The notes under the pieces are model-generated. The model was not told the DNA's origin. It worked only from the letters and a program-made list of their open reading frames with translations, and ran no database searches. The position numbers and the translations under genes were made by a program. Below are positions 26,274-33,963 of a stretch of 64,000 bases of DNA, one piece after another (position 1 is the first letter of the stretch; each line of letters starts with the position of its first letter). The DNA lies in contig CAZQCP010000002.1 of NCBI GenBank assembly GCA_964592115.1, positions 20,237-84,236 of the forward strand, written 5' to 3'. This DNA comes from Sva-07 sp964592115. GTDB taxonomy: Bacteria > Actinomycetota > Acidimicrobiia > Acidimicrobiales > Ilumatobacteraceae.

Positions 26274-27265
26274 CGAGATCGGTTGGACCGGGCGGCGGAG
26301 AGGGGCGGCGCGGCGGGGGAGTTGCGTGCGCCGGCCAGGAGGCGACGGCCGACGGCCGCAATGCGGTCGCGCAGCTCAGGTGGCGACTCGACCGTGAACT
26401 CGAAGCCGGTGCGGCCGATCTCGACGACGAGGTAGTCGAGGTTGTCGGCGCCGGCGGTGAAGCGGGTCACGTCGGCGGCGACGGATTCGAGCATGCCGAC
26501 TCCGGCCGGGACGACCCGTTCGACTTCGGTGATGGGGGCGTGGATCAACACCCGCGCCTCGTACGGGTACGGCGCGGTCGTGATCGCCCGGTGGACGAAC
26601 GAAGCGGCGTCGGGTGGGTCGACGAGTCGCACGCCGTGACCCGTGCCGACCGCCTCGCCGACCCGGTCGAGGCGGAACGTCCGCCAGTCGGCACGATCGA
26701 GGTCGTGCGCGACGAGGTACCAGCGGCGACCGACGCTGACCACGCGGTACGGCTCGATCCGCCGATCGGAGGGCCGGCCGCGGGCGTCGCGGTAGGTGAT
26801 GTGGAGGCGTTCGCCGGCGCGGCAGGCAGCCGACACGGTCATCAGCACGTCGTGGTCGACCGCCTCGCCGCCCGACGGCAGCCGAACGGTCGCGATCGCC
26901 AACGACTCCGCCTGGGCGCGCGCCGCGGGAGGCAGCGTCGAGTGCAGCTTTCCGAGCGCACGCTCGGCAGCATCGGCGACGCCGAGCACCGAGTCGCCCG
27001 CCGCGGCGCGCACGCACACGGCGAGCGCGACCGTCTCGTCGCGGTCGAGGATCAGGGGCGGGATCGCGCTGCCGCCGGTGCCGAGCGAGTAGCGACCATC
27101 GACGCCGCGGGTGGCGTCGATCGCGTAGCCGAGCGTGCGCAGCTTGTCGATGTCGCGCCGCACGGTGCGGGCGGCGACGCCGAGGTCGTCGGCCAGTTGT
27201 GGCCCGGTGGGACGCTCGCCGCGCTGGAGGATCGACAGGATCGCCAGCAGCCGCTCCGTTGACAT
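26270..27265 (-). CDS. WYL-domain transcriptional regulator
   Basis: Predicted 331 aa. An HTH of DeoR/HTH_11 type (MSTERLLAILSILQRGERPTGPQLADDLGVAARTVRRDIDKLRTLGYAID) is followed by the WYL domain (RIEPYRVVSVGRRWYLVAHDLDRADWRTFRLDRV) and a C-terminal WCX-like domain. WYL proteins sense nucleic acid or small ligands and often regulate stress or detoxification genes. A perfect dyad lies 18 bp upstream of its start, shared with a divergent 41-aa gene. Confidence 0.9.
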   Translation of the reverse strand: MSTERLLAILSILQRGERPTGPQLADDLGVAARTVRRDIDKLRTLGYAIDATRGVDGRYSLGTGGSAIPPLILDRDETVALAVCVRAAAGDSVLGVADAAERALGKLHSTLPPAARAQAESLAIATVRLPSGGEAVDHDVLMTVSAACRAGERLHITYRDARGRPSDRRIEPYRVVSVGRRWYLVAHDLDRADWRTFRLDRVGEAVGTGHGVRLVDPPDAASFVHRAITTAPYPYEARVLIHAPITEVERVVPAGVGMLESVAADVTRFTAGADNLDYLVVEIGRTGFEFTVESPPELRDRIAAVGRRLLAGARNSPAAPPLSAARSNRSR

Positions 27266-27283
27266 GGAAGGAGATTCTCGCGC

Positions 27284-27308
27284 AATCAGGACTGTTCCTG
27301 TCCTGATT
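27284..27308. promoter_or_regulatory. Perfect 9-7-9 dyad between WYL regulator and small gene
   Basis: AATCAGGAC (27284-27292) and GTCCTGATT (27300-27308) are perfect reverse complements around TGTTCCT. The site sits in the 111-bp divergent region and is a natural operator candidate for the WYL regulator acting on itself and on the small gene to the right. Confidence 0.6.
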
Positions 27309-27376
27309 CGTCTTTACCGTGAGAGGCGAGATCGACGCACGAGATCGCACGATCCACGATCCCCCAGGAGCCCGCC

Positions 27377-27502
27377 ATGTTCCCCTTCCCCGACGACTTC
27401 GACCGCCCCGACATGCTCCGCCGCCAAGCCGACGAACACCGCCTGGCGCGCGAATTCCGACGACGCCGCCGCGGCGAGCGCGTCGTCGAGCCAGATCAGT
27501 GA
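27377..27502 (+). CDS. Small Arg-rich protein, 41 aa
   Basis: An ATG with CAGGAG 6 nt upstream opens a 41-codon frame: MFPFPDDFDRPDMLRRQADE, then HRLAREFRRRRRGERVVEPDQ. The acidic head followed by a basic helix resembles the very short proteins that actinobacteria encode next to regulators, but no function is known. It is divergent from the WYL regulator and shares its operator, so it may be the regulator's main target or a modulator of it. Confidence 0.6.
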   Translation: MFPFPDDFDRPDMLRRQADEHRLAREFRRRRRGERVVEPDQ

Positions 27503-27646
27503 GCCCGAGATCTCCGACTTCGTGAAGCCGGCTCGGGTGACGACGTCCCGGCCGGCACCCCCCGTCCGGCCGGGCGTCACCGGGCTTGTACCCGGCGAGC
27601 GGGCCGAGATCCAGCCTCGTCGGGTCCGGGAGTAGCGTCCCCACTC

Positions 27647-29065
27647 GTGACCGACCTCGTCCGCCAACACGTCGTCGATGCCAGCGCATACTTCGACCGC
27701 TGGCTGGCGTTTCGTCTTCGCGCCGATCGAGTTCCCGGCGTCCAGGCGGCGGTCCTCCACGACGGGCACATCGTGCTCTCGGCAGCCCACGGCGTCGCCG
27801 ACGTCACCACGGGCGTGGCGCTGACGGATCGTCACCTGTTCCGGATCGCCTCGCACTCGAAGACGTTCACGGCCACCGCGGTGATGCAACTCGTCGAGCG
27901 CGGCGCCCTGCGCCTCGACGACACCATCGGCGACCGGATCGACGAGCTGGCAGCGTCGCCGATCGCCGCCGTGACGATCCGCGAGTTGCTGTCGCACGCT
28001 GGCGGCGTCGTGCGCGACGGCTGGGACGGCGACTTCTGGCAGCTCGACCGCCCGTTCCCTGATCGGAGCGAGTTGATGCGCGTGGCGACCGACGGCGCCG
28101 CGGTGCTCGAGCGCAACGAACGGTTCAAGTACTCCAACGTCGGCTACTCGCTGCTCGGGCTGATGATCGAGGGGTCGACTGGCATGTCGTACCGCGAGTA
28201 CGTCGCCGAGCACGTGATCGGCCGTCTCGGGCTGCACGACACCGGCCCCGACGTCGACCCGGTGCGGGCGAACGACTACGCCGCCGGGCACACGGCGCTC
28301 GCCTACGCCGACGAGCGGATCCCGATCGACCACATCGACACCGGAGCGATGTCGTCGGCGACCGGCCTGTATTCCACGGCAAGCGATCTCGCCCGGTACG
28401 CGTCGGCGCACTTCGATGGCGACGATCGGCTGCTCGGCCCCGACGCCAAGCGTCAGATGCAGCACGGTGAGTGGAAGGTCGACGGCACCGAGTCGGAGTA
28501 CGGGCTGGGGTTCGAGATTGCGAAGATCGGCGGGCGCCGGGTGCTCGGCCACGGCGGCGGCTACCCGGGCCACATCACCCGCACGTACTTCGACCCGGTC
28601 GGGCGACTGGCGGTCTGCGTGTTCACGAACGCCATCGACGGTCCGGCGATGGGGATGGCGACCGTCGGCGTGAAGCTCGTCGACCTCGCCCGCGCGAGTA
28701 CGCCCGATTCGGCTGGCGAGACCGGCACCGACCTGGTGTCGTTCTGTGGCCGGTTCGCATCGCTGTGGGGTGTCTACGACATCGCCGCGCTCGGCGGACG
28801 GTTGTACCAACTCTCACCGATGCTCGTCGACCCGACGCTGTCACCGACGAGGCTCGACGTGGTCGACGCCGACACGCTGCGCATCGCCGACACGAGCGGC
28901 TACGGCTCGCGTGGCGAGGTGCTGACGTTCGACCGGCGTCCCGACGGCTCGATCCGCTCGGTCCGCGGCGGCAGCGGTTCGAGCGCCTATCCCGTCGACG
29001 ACTTCCGTGCCGCCGTCGCTCACCGCGACCGCGTCACCCTCGGCGACCCCGTCCGCCCGGCCTGA
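27647..29065 (+). CDS. Class-C beta-lactamase-related serine hydrolase with C-terminal extension
   Basis: Predicted 472 aa from GTG 27647. All three motifs are present: SHSK (SxxK) in FRIASHSKTFTATAVMQLVERG, KYSNVGYSLLG (YxN) and LGHGGGYPGHITRTYF (HxG). After about residue 350 a separate domain begins (LVSFCGRFASLWGVYDIAALGGRLYQLSP), like the lipocalin-type DUF found in D-aminopeptidase and penicillin-binding-protein relatives. There is no signal peptide. It is likely an esterase or peptidase. It is followed by a palindromic repeat. Confidence 0.88.
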   Translation: MTDLVRQHVVDASAYFDRWLAFRLRADRVPGVQAAVLHDGHIVLSAAHGVADVTTGVALTDRHLFRIASHSKTFTATAVMQLVERGALRLDDTIGDRIDELAASPIAAVTIRELLSHAGGVVRDGWDGDFWQLDRPFPDRSELMRVATDGAAVLERNERFKYSNVGYSLLGLMIEGSTGMSYREYVAEHVIGRLGLHDTGPDVDPVRANDYAAGHTALAYADERIPIDHIDTGAMSSATGLYSTASDLARYASAHFDGDDRLLGPDAKRQMQHGEWKVDGTESEYGLGFEIAKIGGRRVLGHGGGYPGHITRTYFDPVGRLAVCVFTNAIDGPAMGMATVGVKLVDLARASTPDSAGETGTDLVSFCGRFASLWGVYDIAALGGRLYQLSPMLVDPTLSPTRLDVVDADTLRIADTSGYGSRGEVLTFDRRPDGSIRSVRGGSGSSAYPVDDFRAAVAHRDRVTLGDPVRPA

Positions 29066-29066
29066 C

Positions 29067-29114
29067 CAAGCAACGGTTGGGGACGGGCCCCAGCCGTTGC
29101 ATCTCTTCCACAGG
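29067..29114. repeat. Dispersed palindrome, partial copy (family with 52164-52220)
   Basis: CAACGGTTGGGG, ACGGG and CCCCAGCCGTTG form a tight hairpin that is base-for-base identical to the core of the element at 52164-52220. The right flank (TCTCTTCCACAG) also matches that copy's outer arm, while the left outer arm is missing. It lies between convergent genes and could act as a terminator here. Confidence 0.75.
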
Positions 29115-29146
29115 CTCGCCATCTCACCTGCGTCACTCCACGTTCG

Positions 29147-29689
29147 TCACTCCACCCGGGCGTCGATGTCGCGGCGCAGGATCTCGTCGACCGTCTCGAA
29201 CGGCGTCAACCCCGACGTGTCGAGCCACAGACCGAGGTCGCGGCGTGTGCCGGCGACGTGTTCGTCGTTGACGGCCGGCGTGAACCCACCTCGGTAGGCG
29301 ACCTTGCCCGTCGCCCGCCGGCGCGCATCGTCGCGGGCCTCGACGATGTCCACCCGCGGCCGGAGCACCACGAGGTGAAGCGGCCGGGCGCGCACCGTCT
29401 CGAGCCAGCGCTCGACGTCGGCACCGTAGATGTTGTCCTGCACGACGGTGGTGAAACCGGCATCGGCGTACTCATCGGCGACGAGCGCCGACAGCCGGTA
29501 GCGCAGATCGAGCAGCCGCCGCGCCTCGGCTTCGTCCGGGTCGCCGACGTGGGTCCAGCCGCGCACGGCCGCCCGGTAGAACTGGCCGCCGCGCAGGTGC
29601 ACCCCGCGGTCGAAGCGTTCGGCGAGCAGGTCGGCCACGGTCGACTTGCCCGACGCCTGCGCGCCGGTGATCAGCCAGACTGCAGTCAT
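29147..29689 (-). CDS. Small P-loop kinase-like protein
   Basis: Predicted 180 aa. Walker A GAQASGKST is at about residues 9-17. The later FTTVVQDNIYG and LVVLRPRVDIVEARDDARRR resemble the AAA_33/phosphotransferase (chloramphenicol phosphotransferase-like) group, in which the Asp-containing strand and a lid Arg cluster act on a small molecule or nucleotide. There is no genomic hint of the substrate. It converges with the serine hydrolase gene. Confidence 0.75.
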   Translation of the reverse strand: MTAVWLITGAQASGKSTVADLLAERFDRGVHLRGGQFYRAAVRGWTHVGDPDEAEARRLLDLRYRLSALVADEYADAGFTTVVQDNIYGADVERWLETVRARPLHLVVLRPRVDIVEARDDARRRATGKVAYRGGFTPAVNDEHVAGTRRDLGLWLDTSGLTPFETVDEILRRDIDARVE

Positions 29690-29774
29690 CGCTCCAGTGT
29701 GCTGCACGCCGCGTACCGTCGTCGACGGTCGCGTGCAGATGCGCGATCCTGGTGTGGACGACGGGAGGGGTTCC

Positions 29775-30689
29775 ATGTCCATCGAGATCTACGTCACGCG
29801 CCACGGCATGGTCATCGGTCGCGACGGTGCGCATCGCCAGGTGTTCGACGCTGACTTCGACGCTGACCTCGACGTGCTCCTCCGGTCGCCCGACGTGCAC
29901 GCGACGGCCACCTCCTGGTTCGACACGGGCAGCCCGAGCGAGGCGCCGACAGGCGGGGAGATCCTGGCGCCGATCCACTCCCAGGAGGTGTGGGCCGCCG
30001 GCGTCACCTACCTGCGCAGCCGGGTCGCCCGCTCGACGGAGTCGCGCGATGTCGGCGCCGACCGGTTCTACGACATGGTGTACGAAGCCGAGCGGCCGGA
30101 GCTGTTCTTCAAGGCGACACCGCACCGTGTGGCCGGCCACCTCGGCGACGTGCGCATCCGCGGCGACTCGACGTGGGATGTACCCGAGCCCGAGCTGGTG
30201 CTCGTGATCGACGCTGCCGGCAAGGTGGTCGGTCACACGATCGGCAACGACATGTCGAGCCGATCGATCGAAGGCGCCAACCCGCTGTACCTCCCACAGG
30301 CGAAGGTCTACGCGGGGTGCGCTGCGCTCGGACCGAAGCTCGTGCTCGCCGACGAGCCGCTCGCGCCGACGACTGAAATCGTTCTCGAAATCGTTCGCGG
30401 TGATGCCGTGGCCTTCGCCGGCACGACCGCGATCGATCGCATCTCCCGGTCGTTCGACGAACTCGTCGAGCACCTCTTTCGCGACAACGAGTTCCCGTAC
30501 GGCGTGTTCTTGATGACGGGGACGGGCATCGTCCCTCCCGACGACTTCACGCTCCACCACGGCGACGAGGTGCGGATCACGATCGAACCGATCGGCACGC
30601 TGGTCAATCACGTCGTCCGGGTCGAACCGACCGGGAGCGCCGTCCGGGGCGGGAATCACGAGGACCGGAACGATGTCGCCCCCACCTGA
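29775..30689 (+). CDS. Fumarylacetoacetate hydrolase-fold enzyme, probable 2-keto-3-deoxy sugar acid dehydratase/hydrolase
   Basis: Predicted 304 aa from ATG 29775, with GGAGGGG upstream. The FAH-fold metal ligands are in TWDVPEPELVLVIDAAG (ExE), and GNDMSSRSIEG and FLMTGTGIVPPDDFTLHHGDEVRI are diagnostic. The WAAGVTYLRSR opening matches the branch that includes 2-keto-3-deoxy-D-arabinonate/xylonate dehydratase. The gene overlaps the next, a YjhG-type xylonate dehydratase, by 17 bp, which supports a role converting the 2-keto-3-deoxy acid to alpha-ketoglutarate semialdehyde. The exact substrate is inferred. Confidence 0.82.
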   Translation: MSIEIYVTRHGMVIGRDGAHRQVFDADFDADLDVLLRSPDVHATATSWFDTGSPSEAPTGGEILAPIHSQEVWAAGVTYLRSRVARSTESRDVGADRFYDMVYEAERPELFFKATPHRVAGHLGDVRIRGDSTWDVPEPELVLVIDAAGKVVGHTIGNDMSSRSIEGANPLYLPQAKVYAGCAALGPKLVLADEPLAPTTEIVLEIVRGDAVAFAGTTAIDRISRSFDELVEHLFRDNEFPYGVFLMTGTGIVPPDDFTLHHGDEVRITIEPIGTLVNHVVRVEPTGSAVRGGNHEDRNDVAPT

Positions 30690-32589
30690 CCGCATCTTCG
30701 ACTCCGGCGACGAATCGCTGTACGAGATCGCGACCACGACCGCGGGACCACCCGGCGCACTGCCGCTCGATGCGGATCGGCTGGCGGCGATGTCGAGTGG
30801 CGAGCTGTTCGGCTGGACGCAGAACGTGGCGATGGGTCTCGACCCGCGCCGGCTCGCTGGACGCGAGTTCCTCGTGCTCTCGACGATCGGAGGGTCGCGC
30901 GGTGCCGACGGCGAGCCGATCGCCCTCGGTTATCACACGGGCCACTGGGAGCTCGGTCTGCTCGTCGACGCCGCGGCCCGCGAGCTGTCGGCGATGGGGG
31001 CGATCCCGTTCGCCGCCCACGTGTCGGATCCGTGCGATGGGCGCAGCAACGGCACTTCGGCGATGGCGGATTCGCTGCCATACCGCAACGACGCAGCCAT
31101 CGTCCTGCGCCGTCTCATCCGCTCGCTCCCGACGCGCGCCGGCGTGCTCGGCATCGCCACCTGCGACAAGGGTCTCCCTGCCATGATGATGGCGCTCGCC
31201 GGCGTCACCGGCCTGCCGTCGGTCGTCGTCCCCGGCGGCGTCACCCTGCTCGCCGACGGCGCCGAGGATCTCGCCGCGGTGCAGACGCTCGGCGCCCGCT
31301 TCGCCCGCGGCGAGATCAGCCTCGACCATGCGGCGACGATGGGCTGTCGGGCGTGCGGGTCGGCGGGCGGCGGGTGCCACTTCATGGGCACCGCGGCGAC
31401 GTCACAGGTGGTCGCCGAGGCGCTCGGTCTGGCGCTGCCCCACAGCGCCCTCCATCCCTCTGGATCGCCGATGTGGCTCGACCTGGCTCGTCGCTCGGCG
31501 CGGGCACTCGGCCGGCTGGCCAGCACGGGAACAACGACCGCCGACATCGTCACCGACGACGCGGTGCACAACGCGATGGCGGTCCATGCCGCGGTCGGGG
31601 GATCGACGAACCTCTTCCTCCACGTCCCCGCGATCGCTCACGCCGCGGGTCTCGATCGGCCGACGGTCGACGACTGGCGGCGGATCAACGCCACCGTTCC
31701 GCGCCTCGTCGACGCGCTACCGAACGGTCCGCGCAACTACGCCACCGTCCATGTGTTCCTCGCCGGTGGGGCGGCCGAGGTGATGCTCGCCCTCGCCGAA
31801 CGTGGACTCGTGCGAACGGAGGCGCTCACCGTCAGTGGGCGATCGGTCGCCGACGTCGTGGAGTGGTGGGAGCGCAGCGAACGTCGCGCCCGTCTGCGCG
31901 GCCGGCTCGCCGACGTCGAGGGGATCGACCCCGACGACGTGATCCGCCGCGTGCCCGGCGGCGAGCTCCCCGGCACGGTGACGATCCTCGCCGGCAACCT
32001 CGCCCCCGGCGGCGCGCTGGTCAAGAGCACGGCGATCCGGAGCGAACTGCTCGATGGCGACGGCCACTACCGGTGTCGAGGTCGGGCGCGCGTGTTCACC
32101 ACCGAGGACGACGCCATCGCGGCGATCAAGCAACGGACGATCGTTCCCGGCGAGATCATGGTGCTGATCGGCATCGGGCCGTCGGTGGGGATGCCCGAGA
32201 CCTATCAGGTCACCGCGGCGCTGAAGCACATCGACGACGGCGGACTGATCCCGCTCCTCACCGACGGCCGGTTCTCCGGCGTCTCGACCGGGCCGTGCGT
32301 CGGCCACGTCACTCCGGAGGCCGCGGTGGGCGGCCCCCTCGGCGCCGTGCGCGACGGCGACGAGATCACGATCGACATCGACACGATTCGACTGACCGGA
32401 CGCATCGACGTCGCGGCCGACGACGACGTGCTGGCCGCACGCGGCCCGCATCCCGGCCTCGCCACGCGACCACCGCTGCCGGACGATGTCCGGTTGTGGG
32501 CCGCGCTCCAGGCCTTGAGCGGCGGGTGTTGGGGCGGGTGCGTCTACGACGTCGACGCGATCAGCGCCGCGGTGGGCGGGCTCCGGTGA
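30673..32589 (+). CDS. YjhG/YagF-type D-xylonate dehydratase (IlvD/EDD family)
   Basis: Predicted 638 aa. The N-terminal SSGELFGWTQNVAMGLDPRRLAG and ALGYHTGHWELGLLVDAAARE are hallmarks of the YjhG/YagF subgroup rather than housekeeping IlvD. Fe-S ligand candidates are in VSDPCDG, IATCDKGLPAMMMALA and GCRACGSAGGGCHFMGTAAT. It also has VGGSTNLFLH and LTDGRFSGVSTGP, typical of the family C-terminus. The reaction is D-xylonate (or a similar aldonate) to the 2-keto-3-deoxy acid. It is translationally coupled to both neighbours. Confidence 0.9.
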   Translation: MSPPPDRIFDSGDESLYEIATTTAGPPGALPLDADRLAAMSSGELFGWTQNVAMGLDPRRLAGREFLVLSTIGGSRGADGEPIALGYHTGHWELGLLVDAAARELSAMGAIPFAAHVSDPCDGRSNGTSAMADSLPYRNDAAIVLRRLIRSLPTRAGVLGIATCDKGLPAMMMALAGVTGLPSVVVPGGVTLLADGAEDLAAVQTLGARFARGEISLDHAATMGCRACGSAGGGCHFMGTAATSQVVAEALGLALPHSALHPSGSPMWLDLARRSARALGRLASTGTTTADIVTDDAVHNAMAVHAAVGGSTNLFLHVPAIAHAAGLDRPTVDDWRRINATVPRLVDALPNGPRNYATVHVFLAGGAAEVMLALAERGLVRTEALTVSGRSVADVVEWWERSERRARLRGRLADVEGIDPDDVIRRVPGGELPGTVTILAGNLAPGGALVKSTAIRSELLDGDGHYRCRGRARVFTTEDDAIAAIKQRTIVPGEIMVLIGIGPSVGMPETYQVTAALKHIDDGGLIPLLTDGRFSGVSTGPCVGHVTPEAAVGGPLGAVRDGDEITIDIDTIRLTGRIDVAADDDVLAARGPHPGLATRPPLPDDVRLWAALQALSGGCWGGCVYDVDAISAAVGGLR

Positions 32590-33872
32590 ACCGCGCGCGG
32601 CGAACGAACTGGGCCGGCAACCTCACGTTCGACCCGGCCGACTTCGCCGCGCCCACGTCGGCCGACGAGCTCGCCGTGGTGGTCGGCGCAGCGAGCGCGG
32701 CGGGGCGGCACGTCAACTGCCTCGGAACCGGGCATTGCTTCAGCGACCTCGGGGCCACCGATGGACTGCTCGTGTCGACCCTCGGGCTGGACGACATCGG
32801 CCCGCTCGACGGTGATGTCGAGCTTGGCCACGGCACGGTGTGGGTGGGCGCGGGTGTGCGGATCGCTGACCTGTGCAGCTGGCTCGCGGCGCGCGGCGCG
32901 GCGTTGCACAACCTGCCGTCGTTGCCGCACATCACGATCGGTGGCGCGATCGCAACTGCGACACATGGGTCCGGCGACGCCAACGGCAACCTCTCGTCGG
33001 CGGTTGTCGCCCTCGACCTCGTGACGGCCGACGGGAAGACTCGGAGGTTCGACCACGACGGTGAGGGTGATCCGCGCCTGGACGGCGTCGTCGTGTCGCT
33101 CGGAGCGCTCGGCGTGGTCGCCCGATTGCAGATGCGGGTACGGCCAGCATTCGACATCGAACAACGCGTGTGGACCGGGATCCCGTTCGACGTTGCAGCC
33201 GCCGCAGTCGACGAGGTCCTCGGCGCCGCCTACAGCGTCAGCCTGTTCACGAGGTGGCGCGGCGAGATCGACCAGTTGTGGGTGAAGTCGCTCGTTGCTC
33301 ACGAACCGGCGCTCGACCCGGCGGCGCTCGGCGCGGTCGCTGCCGCCGTGGCGATGCATCCGGTGGACGGCGACGCCGCGTCGTGCACGGAACAACTCGG
33401 CGCACCGGGCCCGTCGACGGATCGGCTGACGCACTTCCGCTTCGGGTTCGTACCGAGCGCCGGTGCCGAGTTGCAGAGCGAGCTGTTCGTCGCCCGCCAG
33501 CATGCGACCGAAGCGATGGTCGCCCTGGCGGACGTCGCCGACGGTTTCGCCGACGCAGTGCTGGTATCCGAGATCCGATCCGTTGCCGCCGACGACTTGT
33601 GGTTGAGCACGGCGTCGGGTGCCGATGTCGTCGGTCTGCACTTCACCTGGCGTCCAGATGTCACCGTGGTCGAGCGTGCTCTGGCCGTCGTCGAGTCGGC
33701 GCTCGCACCGTTCGCTCCGCGCCCCCACTGGGGCAAGCTGACCGGTTTCACGGCGTCCGACATCCGTCCGCGCTACGCCCGCATGACCGAGTTCGATGAG
33801 TTGCGCGCCGAGCTCGATCCCGACGGCACGTTCGCCAACCCCGCCGTCGAACGCCTCCTCGTCGCCGACTGA
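32586..33872 (+). CDS. Alditol (xylitol) oxidase, AldO-like flavoprotein
   Basis: Predicted 428 aa from GTG 32586, which overlaps the dehydratase stop in a GTGA junction. NWAGNLTF at the start, LGTGHCFSDL (site for covalent FAD attachment at His), LPSLPHITIGGAIATATHGSG, and the C-terminal HFTWRPDV and PRPHWGKLTGF closely follow Streptomyces AldO. That enzyme oxidises xylitol and sorbitol at C1 with oxygen, giving aldose and hydrogen peroxide, and can act further on some aldehydes. Next to a xylonate dehydratase it would feed pentose-derived polyols or aldoses into an oxidative pathway. KatG at 10-12 kb could deal with the peroxide. Confidence 0.9.
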   Translation: MNRARRTNWAGNLTFDPADFAAPTSADELAVVVGAASAAGRHVNCLGTGHCFSDLGATDGLLVSTLGLDDIGPLDGDVELGHGTVWVGAGVRIADLCSWLAARGAALHNLPSLPHITIGGAIATATHGSGDANGNLSSAVVALDLVTADGKTRRFDHDGEGDPRLDGVVVSLGALGVVARLQMRVRPAFDIEQRVWTGIPFDVAAAAVDEVLGAAYSVSLFTRWRGEIDQLWVKSLVAHEPALDPAALGAVAAAVAMHPVDGDAASCTEQLGAPGPSTDRLTHFRFGFVPSAGAELQSELFVARQHATEAMVALADVADGFADAVLVSEIRSVAADDLWLSTASGADVVGLHFTWRPDVTVVERALAVVESALAPFAPRPHWGKLTGFTASDIRPRYARMTEFDELRAELDPDGTFANPAVERLLVAD

Positions 33873-33898
33873 CCCTGCCCCCAGCACCCGCCGCCGAG

Positions 33899-33953
33899 CC
33901 CGAAAAATGTCCGTTCTGTGTCGCTGAGCGACACGATCCAGACATTTTTCGGG
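33899..33953. terminator. Bidirectional terminator-like nested hairpin
   Basis: Outer arms CCCGAAAAATGTC (33899-33911) and GACATTTTTCGGG (33941-33953) are perfect complements. Inside, GTGTCGC (33918-33924) pairs with GCGACAC (33928-33934). The A5/T5 runs give a T-tract after the inner stem on either strand. It sits exactly between the stops of the convergent alditol oxidase and GH3 genes, a textbook place for shared termination. Confidence 0.75.
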
Positions 33954-33963
33954 AAGGACGGGA

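Noticed and set aside
30376..30399. Tandem GAAATCGTT inside the FAH-fold gene resembling the LacI operator
   Set aside because: It encodes an in-frame EIV repeat in conserved coding sequence and lacks the TTTAC half, so it is probably coincidence.
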